Made by a program: the position numbers and the translations under genes. A stretch of 64,000 bases of DNA, from contig JASANG010002871.1 of the NCBI GenBank assembly GCA_030248215.1, forward strand, positions 1-64,000. Direction: 5' to 3'. Position 1 is the first letter of the stretch; every line of letters begins with the position of its first letter. Below are positions 12,815 through 22,187 of this stretch, in pieces. This stretch comes from Enoplolaimus lenunculus. Its lineage: Eukaryota > Nematoda > Enoplea > Enoplida > Thoracostomopsidae. Under the pieces are notes generated by a model, which saw only the letters and a program-made list of their open reading frames with translations, had not been told where the DNA came from and ran no database searches.

Positions 12815-13065
12815 TATAGCAATTTCTCCTAGAGCCATATTCTCTAATGCGTATAGCACCTATTATCAGTTAACGATAGCTTTTCAAACTAATATCTGCC
12901 ATATTGCTAATCTTCAAATTTGCACAAATGTAACGCAAATCAAACGCGAACAATGTACTAAATTTCGAACCTCACCATGCTCTGGTTCCAAATGCACACG
13001 ACCTATGACCATGTGGTGATAAATGCTGCACACATTTGAGAATACGGACTCTTAGCTGAATTTAG
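12815..13065. mobile_element. Family I TIR element
   Basis: CATATTCTCTAATGCGTATA-GCACCTATTATCAG left, GTGATAAATGCTGCACACAT-TTGAGAATACGGACTC right. Confidence 0.72.
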
Positions 13066-13439
13066 GCTACATATGATATAGCGTAAACTTAATTACAAAC
13101 GCAACACGAAGCTTATATTTAGTTTATACGAAATAGATGTCAAATGTTTTGTAAGTATAATAAAATTATACCAAACACGTGTATAATTTATGCATTTTGA
13201 AGACAATAACAACGACTTGTAGTAGTGCCACAGATGTTGGAAAAATACTTTTTCGAATTTGTTGCATAATTTTACTGGTCGACAAAATTTCAACGATATT
13301 CTGTCGAGAAAAAGACAGCGCCGCTGTAAATCACGTTTTGGTCGAGATCGTAGTCGACTATTTGTTTTCAACTGTGACCGATTTGTCAAAGTCACACAGC
13401 GAACGGGGGTTGCATATTTCATAGATACCTACTTTGTTT

Positions 13440-13765
13440 TACAGTTTTCACCGTGGCGCAGGTCAGTAGCGTAGTAAGAGAGTAGGCAACCCGGTAGCGG
13501 CTGCGATTTTGGAAACTTAAACTTTGCATTAGGATTTGGTCAAGCAATGGCGCTGTTGTGCCATGGACCAGACCGTATTTTGATATGACGTTGTACCGCT
13601 TGCAAGAAGGGATCCCAGTTGTAAGGCATGCATCAATCAGAGGCGCAGTCGCGTATCCAGAGACCACCGGGGAAATTTGCATACCACAGGCCGGTGCCGC
13701 GGCACTATTTCTAAAGCAACTTAGAAGGCGCCACCCGCCAGTTGCGTGAGTTGTGGCTGGTTCTA
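13440..13765. repeat. GC-richer repeat-like block
   Basis: GGTCAGTAGCGTAGTAAGAG and GGCAACCCGGTAGCGGCTGC near the left, AGAAGGCGCCACCCGCCAGT near the right suggest a worn TIR element (GTAGCG/GGCAACCCGGT type). Open frames on both strands overlap here and none is preferred. Confidence 0.4.
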
Positions 13766-14254
13766 TCTCGAAATTTGGTCAGTGTGCCTCGAAATCAATT
13801 TCGGAATTTTTCAATGGGTGAGTCAAAATTTTCATAGGGTTGGGCTGCCGAAGTTTCAACGAGCGCGTATCTATCAAATCAAAATATAGCACCAGGATTT
13901 TGTTAGAAAAAGCTAAGCTTGGTTTGCGACGAAATTTGAGACATTATAGTTTTGGCTAATGTGATTAGATATAAACATTTTTTATACTCATTTAGAATGG
14001 TTTTTATTCTTTTATTCACGTTGTATATACGTTTATTACTAAATTAAGTTGTGGCAGAGCGGTTCATTAACGAATCGAAACAAGTATAGGAAACGAATCT
14101 AAGACAACTCGTCGCCCCACAGCATCTCTTCGAACATTTTGTCGCTGGTCATCTTGTCTTCCCTGACACCTTGTCTCCCCGACAGCTACCTAACCATAAA
14201 CCTAATGTAAAGCACCAAATTGTCGGATCTTACAAGCTTTCGCCAGCTTAACAG

Positions 14255-14862
14255 CACACAAAATAAATTGTCTTGTAACCAAGAAATATTGTCTGAAATT
14301 CAAGCCAATTATGTCTTGATACAGGCCCCATACATATATGTCTTCAAGACTTTTATTTAATGTCTTAAGTTTAACACTTTGTTTTATGATCAATCAAGAA
14401 AACTATTTCTGAAATATAAGACAAAAATGTCTTAAATAAAACACAGAGCTTTGCCATGGAAACCGTCTTCAAAATTGGGGGCTAAAGCTCAACCCAATAT
14501 GGTAATTTTACAACCTAAGATACGTCAAAGACGTAAACTTTAGGTTGGGGGAACCTGAGCTCAACACGAAATATGTTTGAATTTCAATTATTTTTATATA
14601 CTCTCTTAAGAATATAAACGAAGTAAGTGTTTATATGCATAAATATTTGAATAAAAGACAACTTTTTCTTGAAAGAAAGAAATTTGTGTCGTATAAATTA
14701 GCAGTAGCAATTTCTTAAATATAAGACATTTATGTCTTCACCATTTCAGACACAAATTTCTGAGTTGTTTAAGACTGTTTATGTCTGAAATACAAGACAT
14801 TTATGTCTTGAAAATTTACGAAAGTAGGAGTCTTGAAATTTTAAGACAATTTATTTTGTGTG
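14255..14862. mobile_element. Family B TIR element
   Basis: CACACAAAATAAATTGTCTT left, AAGACAATTTATTTTGTGTG right: 20-base inverted ends. The interior repeats TAAGACATAAATGTCTT-like motifs and has an internal inverted pair around CGTCAAAGACG. Confidence 0.88.
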
Positions 14863-15945
14863 TAGCGATAGCAAATTGTTAGTTCGTTATGTTGTTGGTT
14901 TCGACGAGATGTCGGGTTACCAGTTTTTGATCACAAGTTTCAGTGCGACGAATTGTCGTGATACCGTACCAAAACAGCAGTCAACTGTTGTAGATGATCT
15001 TTGAGTGTTTGATTTTTGGTATTAAGCCTCAGAATAGTGTATTTTTATAAGAATTAATGGCTAATGCAAAGAAACGTGTTGGAAGCTTAGTTGGCCTATA
15101 AATATCAGTGATGTATCAAAATATAATTTTTAGTCCTTTATGATCGAAAAGATTGTTTAAGACTGTCAAAAATATGTATTTTATGTCTTTCTAGCAATTT
15201 TTGGAGACAATGTATACTTTCTGTTTCATCTGTGGTATATACGACCCTGATAAAATACTAGTGATAGTATAATTTGAGTGTATTTCTAGATTCGCTATTC
15301 TAATGTCCTACAATTAGGAAACGTACTATATTTTACGATAATAATTGATACACAGCACACAGTCATTGATATGCAACTGGTATACTTTGCTAAAAGAGTA
15401 TTAGGCTTTCGAATTTATTTTATGTATATTTTAGTTCGCAAAGTTTGCTTTAGATTGAAAAATTGATTTCTGGCAATTAATTTGCATCAGGTTCGTAGGC
15501 AAAATTTAATTTTTGTAGTATACTGTCAAGTCAAAACTGAAGGCTTGGAGCTCTCGTTTGTCGGCTGTATTATCACGAAAAAGAAGCAAAATAATATTTT
15601 TTGATACTTTGAAAACATGAGAATCTTATAGATATTAAAACAGTTTATTTTTTCAAATTTTGGTATAACGTATAAGTTAAATTTAAGCTTAGGCGTAATC
15701 CTGTAAGAGGTGTACAAACGTCGACAAAAAACATTAATCGCTAACGTGTTAAAGTTACTATTTTTTCATTTCACAAGTTGACGAACGGCATTGGTATAGC
15801 ATTTTACTTTAAATTATAAATAAATGATCAAGGTAAACTATTCAGAATTATTAATACAGAAATTTAATATTTTACAGTCAGTTAAGAGGGCTCGAAAGAA
15901 GTTAATTATTTCAATTTCAGTTTGAAATTAAAAAATATGTATTTC

Positions 15946-16176
15946 GTACCTGTATAAAGTTGAATTTTGTGATCAGAATTTTAAATTTTCGATAACACAC
16001 AAAGACAACTTTCGCCAAATTACTACTTTCGATGGAGTAGGTATGCGAGGCTGTCCGTTTCGCCTCCATATTTACGTAACAGTCCGCCATCCAGGATATT
16101 CCTGGTCCGTATACGTCCATGTAAATTGTGGATCCGTCAGAGCAACATTCAAACTTTGTGTTTATACCGTCTTGGT
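15946..16176 (-). pseudogene. Coding-like fragment, Cys-containing, isolated
   Basis: Within a long minus-strand open frame that is mostly transposon, this piece alone looks like protein: KFECCSDGSTIYMDVYGPGI followed by SWMADCYVNMEA and a TYSIESSNLAKVVFVCY strand-rich end. It is bordered by an acceptor-like AATACAG (about 16177) and a donor CAG/GTACGA (about 15946). It could be one exon of a secreted beta-rich domain or a leftover of one. No partner exons were found; family A (16764) and two family G repeats (16280-16545) lie just upstream in transcript terms. Confidence 0.25.
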
Positions 16177-16279
16177 TCTCATTTCCTGTATTAGCTCTCA
16201 CGGTGTTCTTTCTTGTACAATTTTTACTGCTACTTCTTTTCAGTTTTATACCCGTATTACAGTTGCTTAATGGACATGA

Positions 16280-16545
16280 TAACTTCGACCCCGTAGCCGG
16301 AAACGTGCCAGAGAAAATTTTCACCCTTGCTTGTAAGTAATTCGAAAACCCTTGCATGTGCCCATTCTGAAAAGCCCCTAGCAATGATGAGCTGGCTACC
16401 AGTTTGGCTACCTCGGAAAACAGGCCAGAGAAAATTTTCACCCTTGCTTGTAAGTCATCGAAAACCCTTGCATATGCCCATTCTGAAAAACGATTCGCCC
16501 CTAGCAAAGATGAGCTGGCTACCAGTTTGGCTACCTCGGAGTATT
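16280..16545. repeat. Two overlapping tandem family G repeats
   Basis: GAGAAAATTTTCACCCTTGC occurs at 16312 and 16431, each followed by TTGTAAGT, AAAACCCTTGCAT and GATGAGCTGGCTACCAGTTT. Period about 119 bases. Confidence 0.75.
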
Positions 16546-16763
16546 TGAAGACATGGGTCAGGAGCGGCTCCAAACATTTCTGATGGGACGGCCCCGTACG
16601 ATATATAATAGCGAAACAAGCTCGCGACCGCGATGTCGTATGCAATATTAGCACTAATACAGTATTTTCATTTTTGATCCCTGTCCGCGGGTGTAGGTCT
16701 TGGTGAGTCCCCTTTTGAATCCGCCAGTGAGCACGGCGTTTACTAATATTACTATATAGATAC

Positions 16764-16955
16764 GGGTCAAAGTTACTTTTAGGGGCGTAACAGTAGATTA
16801 CGCGTATTCCTAAGCCTAAGCCTAAGCGTTGCAAAAATGAATTCCTAAACCTATGCCTAAGCTTAAGCCTAAGCAAAAAAATGTAATCTAGACTCTAAAC
16901 CTACTATTTTATAGACCCACCAGGAACCTGGACGCCCCTTAAACTAACATGGGCC
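16764..16955 (+). mobile_element. Family A MITE, TTACTTT subfamily
   Basis: GGTCAAAGTTACTTTTAGGG to AACTAACATGGGCC. Flanks TAGATACG and TAGATAAG match at 7 of 8 bases, an 8-bp target duplication. Confidence 0.85.
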
Positions 16956-17423
16956 TAGATAAGTATAACAAGGTTTCGATTAAAACTTTTCTACATAAAT
17001 AAAGTTTGCTTATATATTTTCGAAATTGCTTTTCGATCGTTCTGTTTTATTATATCACATCACACCTTTAAATGGCTTTTAAGTCACTGTTTTTGTTGTA
17101 GTCTTTTATGGCGAGATGAACTTTAAATATACACGACGTTATATTTGGTTCTGAGAACGGCAGACAGAAGCGAAGTCAATTGGAATTTAGGTTTTGCCTA
17201 AATTGGTCTGTCTGGTCGAAAAGTGTCGGCCATTTCGTGTTAGTTGGTGTCATATGAGGTGTTATGCCTATAATAATTATGAGTATTTTTTGTTATTTCA
17301 AATTGAGTACATGTATAGAAGTTGAAGATATTTGTCTATATGAGGGTTGTAACTGACAAGATCAGATCCGTGTTCTTAGATTCTAACCAGTTCAAAAGTC
17401 CTTAGTGGTGACTGAAAATGTAT

Positions 17424-17471
17424 ACTATAAATTCGAATGAGTTGATTAATCAACTCATTGAAATTTACAGT
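17424..17471. mobile_element. Family D minimal palindrome (48 bp)
   Basis: ACTATAAATTCGAATGAGTT joined directly to the inverted end AACTCATTGAAATTTACAGT around TGATTAATCA. It is both family D ends with almost no interior. Confidence 0.75.
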
Positions 17472-17531
17472 CTATATTTAAATAAGGTACCTAATATTTC
17501 TAATCAAACGGCACGTTTCCCATACATCATA

Positions 17532-17680
17532 AATGCGGAGAAATAACACACAAATTCTTGATATTGTAACTGAATGGACAAATTATTTCAACTTTAGCGT
17601 CGATTTACGAGTTGAAGAATATATTTTGAAGCAATTTTTTATTCAAGGGCCAACACTGTAAATTCCAATGAGTTGATTTA
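17532..17680 (+). other. Short protein-like ORF (49 codons), unrecognised
   Basis: Begins ATGCGGAGAAATAAC and reads MRRNNTQILDIVTEW, then SVDLRVEEYILKQF, before a stop that lies inside the family D element inserted at 17654. The insertion may have cut an older coding segment. Too short to judge; listed because the interval otherwise holds only repeats. Confidence 0.15.
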
Positions 17681-17899
17681 TCAATTCAGCTCGCGAGTTG
17701 GTTACTTCTGAATTAATAAACAGTAACTCACTATGAGTTGAGTTGATTCTCACTCCGAGTTGAAATGACTCTGGGTTAGTTGATCAATTAAGTCAGAATG
17801 AATTGAATCAACTCAAAATTCTGAGTTCTGATAGTCTTAACTCAGACTGAGTGTTTCAACTCATTCTGAGTTAAAATCAACTCACTGAAATTTACAGTG
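17654..17899. mobile_element. Family D MITE
   Basis: CACTGTAAATTCCAATGAGT to CTCACTGAAATTTACAGTG. Interior of GAGTTGA/TCAACTC motifs in both orientations. Confidence 0.88.
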
Positions 17900-19071
17900 A
17901 AGCAGGTTTCAGCATTTTGTACCGTCCATTAAAAGTCTGTGGCTGTCGTACGGGATAGAAACTTGAGCTGACATTCAATTTTGCTGATCTAAATTGGTCC
18001 GATTAAGAACAAACTTTGATGCCTTTAACGTCGGAATTCCGTCCGCCCCTAGTAACAAGGATGATATTAAATCTCAGATTGAACTGTTCACAAAAGAGTT
18101 GACCTATTGAATTCCGATAGCAACGTTCGAACCTCAACTCAAATTAGTGATTCTTTGTTCTATAATCCGGTTTGCACTCATGTGGTCGTGTTTCTGCTCG
18201 CTGTATTTGCATGCCCTAAAAATGTTGAATTCAATAGTTTTAAAGTTCAAATTAATTTTATACTCTTTCTGGGGTTAAGACGTAAAAGCCAACTTTTAGC
18301 CTACGAAGTTTTATAAGGTTATTTTTGGTCGCAGCTGATTTTAAGATCAGCGCTGTTTAGTGTTATTGATAAACCTAAAATTATTGTTTAAAGTTTGAGC
18401 CAGTAAATAAGGTTTATATTAATAACCCATATCTGGTTTGAACCAAACTAAACGGTTTGAACTGCCGTTGACTTTAGTGGGTACCAGATTTTCTTAGTGA
18501 GAGCGTATAAAGGTTATTTTTAGACTGTTAAAAATCTACCTGGCCGGGATGAAACTAAATCTTAAGTCACTAGAAGTAAATTTACCTACATTTATTTATA
18601 GTCGATTAGCCAAAATTTTTTAATTGACACCTTAAACATTCAAAAACGAGCAACAATGAATTTTGGATGAAGAATAATTTTTGCCTAAAAATCTAATCCC
18701 ATACCAACAGTTGATGGTTCACCGTAAACCTAATTTTCGTTTTACATATAAGGCACACGTTTAAGTGTACCACACCAATCTCCGTTTAACTAAAATTTAT
18801 AATACATGAAATTCTATTAATAATCAGTGTATATATACGTATATTTATCTGCATCTGTATATTAAAGCTGGAACGCCCCACATACGTATTTTGGACAAGT
18901 TTCAAGCATAATTTGTTTACAGTAGTTTTTCATAGCACATACACTCGAATGTGCTATAACTATAGAAAACTTGCGTACAAACTTTTATGTATTCGCTAAC
19001 GTTATTGCGCATTGCGCAAAGTTGGACCACTAGTATATATATTAATTAAAGTCCGCTACATCACCAATATA

Positions 19072-19292
19072 CACTGCAAAAAATGGTGAGTTAAATTGAC
19101 TCTTTCCGAAATAGGCTTTTCCGGACTACCCAAACTGATTCAGAGTGGACTCCGCCAGAGTCGAATTCGACTCACTGAGCGGACTCACTGAGTCAAATTT
19201 GACTCAGGCGGAGTCAAATTTTGACTCAGTTTGTGTAGTCTGGAAAAGCTTATTTCGGAAAGAGTCAATTTGACTCGCCATTTGTTTCAATG
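19072..19292 (+). mobile_element. Family C MITE (TA duplication)
   Basis: CACTGCAAAAAATGGTGAGT at the left, its complement (decayed, CGCCATTTGTTTCAATG) at the right, TA on both sides. The interior is a foldback of repeated GAGTCAAATT/GACTC motifs. Confidence 0.88.
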
Positions 19293-19770
19293 TACTGTTC
19301 CCGTTAAATTCGATTGCGCAGCCAGTGCGCGTTCATCATTCTAAATTTTCGTTTTAAAACCGATTTTTAGAACTTTGTTAAATCTGAAACTAAAGTTCAG
19401 TGAGCACTCTACGTTGCTTCTGAATCAAATGGGATAGAATTTAAATGAGTTTGACACATCTCTGTTGAACAGCATCAGCCGATTGAAATGTTTAAAATTC
19501 AAATGAAGCATTATTGAAACTGTGACATGGATGTTTCCGTTGGCCGCTGTCTTTAAAATTAGCCAGAGCAGATTGGTAGAATAGCACGTGCTGTGTTTAA
19601 CAATGGGTTAATCAAATAGTCGCTGCTGTATATTATGACCGAGAACTAACGGTAAAAATGTTGTTCGGAGGATCAAATAGTTGTTTTCACTGGTTGAGTT
19701 AGGTTTGATCTCGTTGCTAATTTTTAATGCTTTTCAGGCGGTATGATATAAGTCAAAGTCTAATATAAGT

Positions 19771-20560
19771 ACACACAAAATAAACTGTCTTAAATTTTCA
19801 AGACTGTTACTTTCTTAAATTTTCAAGGCATAAATGTCTTGTATTTTCTACATTGATGGCCTGGAACAGCTCAGAAATTCGTTTGTTAAATGGTTGGAAC
19901 ATAAATTTCTTATATTCAAGAAATTACTATTTCCAATTTCTAAGACATAAATTTCTTCCTTTCAAGCAACAATTGTATTTTATTCAAGACAAATTTTCTG
20001 ATTTTTATGTATGCAAAAGTTGCTTCGTTTATGTTCTTAAAAGGGTATATAAATAATCGAATTTCAAAGATATTTCGGGTTAAGCTCAGCCTCCTACCAA
20101 CCTAAGATTACGTCATACACGTGTCTTAGGTTATAAAATGCGGGTATTGGATTGAGCTTGGGCACCCAATTTTGGAGCCGTATTCCATAGCAAATCTGTG
20201 TTTTATTTCAAACATGTTTGTCTTATATTTGAGAAATATTTTTCTTAATCGTTCATAAAACAAAGTCGTAAACTTAACGCATTTAAGTGTGAAAAATTTT
20301 AGACCAATATTTCTGATAAATATGAGAAATAAAAGTCTAGAATTCAAGTCATATATGTCTGGAGTCTCTGCAACCGGGGGGATATCAGGAAGAACAACCC
20401 CTCTTGTTTTTGAAGTCATAAATTTTTGCATTCCATAGCATGAAGAATTTTATGAAAATTAGTGAGGTCAATACAAAACAATTAAAATTCCATTTAGCTT
20501 CTCGCTCGCATTACTCGCAAAATTTCTTCCAACATTTATATATCGGGTTCTTGTGTGTGT
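19771..20560. mobile_element. Family B TIR element, right end decayed
   Basis: ACACACAAAATAAACTGTCT left; the interior matches the 14.3-kb copy (ATAAATGTCTTGTATTTTC, CCTAAGATTACGTCA). The right end survives only as TTCTTGTGTGTGTAG. Confidence 0.7.
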
Positions 20561-20712
20561 AGCCCTGTTCGATTTAGGATGAGCTGTTACGCCTCTGGAT
20601 TTAGCGTTTATATGCATCTTGAACTCAGCAATCATATTTCTTAAGAAATCAGCTTTGTACAAATTTTATATCAAGCAAAACGCAAAATTTTACGACGATA
20701 TGCTCACATATG

Positions 20713-20845
20713 GCATTGTTTGTTTTTGTTCTAAAATTTAAGTATTTACTTAAGTTGGCGACTTAAGTAATAACTTAACTACATGGAACTATTGAGCAAA
20801 TATTTCATTAAGATTTCAGAAACCCAACCACTGGGTCATACTTGA
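20713..20845 (+). repeat. Family F repeat, left direct copy
   Basis: TGGCATTGTTTGTTTTTGTT, AAGTATTTACTTAAGTTGGC, AGAAACCCAACCA. The same order recurs at 21275. Confidence 0.65.
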
Positions 20846-21016
20846 GTAAAGTTTGCCAGGTTGTTAAAGGCCACCTTCTTATTTCAACACTGTATATCTT
20901 TTTAGACATACTTTTGAAATTTCGAAGTAGTCAGAGGTCATACGGAAACCTAAAATGCAAGGTTTTGCATGGTTTGATGGACCACACCTCATTTTATTTT
21001 GACATTATGTTTAAAT

Positions 21017-21261
21017 ATGGATCTTGAACGCCTGGCTTCAGTATTGTTTAAAAATAAAAGCAAACATTCAAGCGTTTCCATTGATTACCATCCAAAGCCT
21101 GAGTGGGTAAGTGAGTTCACGTGATTAGAAGAAGCAAAATCATGATATTAAGCCAATCAACCACTTCGGTTACACAAAGGCATCGGTACGTTTTCCGGAA
21201 AACTTATCTGTCGAAGAAAACAAAGAAGTTCTTTCTAAAATTCAAGCCAGTGACTGACAAT
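21017..21261 (+). pseudogene. Broken or micro-intron-containing small gene, unrecognised
   Basis: ATG at 21017 opens 30 protein-like codons (MDLERLASVLFKNKSKHSSV ending in DYHPKPEW at 21106). A stop follows at 21122. From 21129 a second frame reads NHDIKPINHFGYTK, then ASVRFPENLSVEENKEVLSK, to a stop at about 21260. The two frames differ by one base step. The 22 bases between (GTAAGTGAG to GATTAG) start GT and end AG and would fuse the two frames in phase 0, but 22 bases is far below normal animal intron length, so a broken gene fragment is the simpler reading. It lies between two direct copies of a TTTACTTAAGT-type repeat (20713-20845 and 21275-21400), so it may be cargo of a mobile element. 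Confidence 0.35.
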
Positions 21262-21274
21262 GGTTTACACACAT

Positions 21275-21400
21275 TTGGCATTTATTTGTTTTTTGTTCGA
21301 AAATTTATGTATTTACTTAATTCGGCAACTTAAATAATTACTATAACACAAGTAAATTCGTAAGTAAGATTTTAGAAACTCAACCAATGAATTTATGGGT
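21275..21400 (+). repeat. Family F repeat, right direct copy
   Basis: TGGCATTTATTTGTTTTTTG, ATGTATTTACTTAATTCGGC, AGAAACTCAACCA. Confidence 0.65.
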
Positions 21401-22187
21401 CATCCACGTTATAATGCGCTCGCTAAGTTAAAAATTTGTCCAACCACCCGGTAGGGATCTGTGTACAAATTGAATGTGCATCTAGCGTGTAGGTACAATT
21501 TTATGCGGTACGTAGACACTATTAATTGTCCCGACACTGTCCGAAGGGAGTCCGGACAAAAGGTAAAAAATTAAGCATAATCAATAAGTGTATATGTGTG
21601 TTTGTGTTGTTGTTATGTATGTTTGCGATGATATATGAACACAGTGCAATATGTCTTTACGTCCTCGTTAGGGCTACCGGACAATATAGTGGTCTCGTAA
21701 TAGTGTGTTAAAGCGACGTCGGGTCTTTTACTAAGACCCAGACATTTTTTTGCAGTAGCGCGTGCAGTATACCGTGGATGTTCCATTACTGGTAGCGAAA
21801 ATGCTTTTCCATGCTATTTTCGGCTACAATATAATAAATTTGCAAATTATTGTTAAAAATTGTGCTTTCTCTCAAGCATCGCAGCGGATTTATTTACAAA
21901 ATGAACAGATTTGTGTCAAAAATACTAAACGTTTCTGTCGTTTTGTCCATTTCCCGTTTAATTGAAAACCGTTTTAAAACAACTGCTTGCCATGCGAAAA
22001 TCTTTGATTAATAATATTTTATTTTTTCCCCGATTTCTAAGATACAATTTTGTAATTAGAAGTGAGATAAAAGATTTCGTTTATACTGTGATTTGATATA
22101 AAAATTACAGTCGCAAATACTGCAATAAAAATATACACCAATGATATAAAATGAATATGCAGAAATAACGTCAAAATTTATACAATC

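Noticed and set aside
13093-13474. Several overlapping ORFs on both strands
   Set aside because: Three frames are open over the same interval with no preferred one, typical of a stop-poor repeat instead of a gene.
15917-16876. A 319-codon minus-strand gene
   Set aside because: Most of it translates family A and family G repeats (for example the LGLGLG stretch). Only the 15946-16176 part looks like protein.
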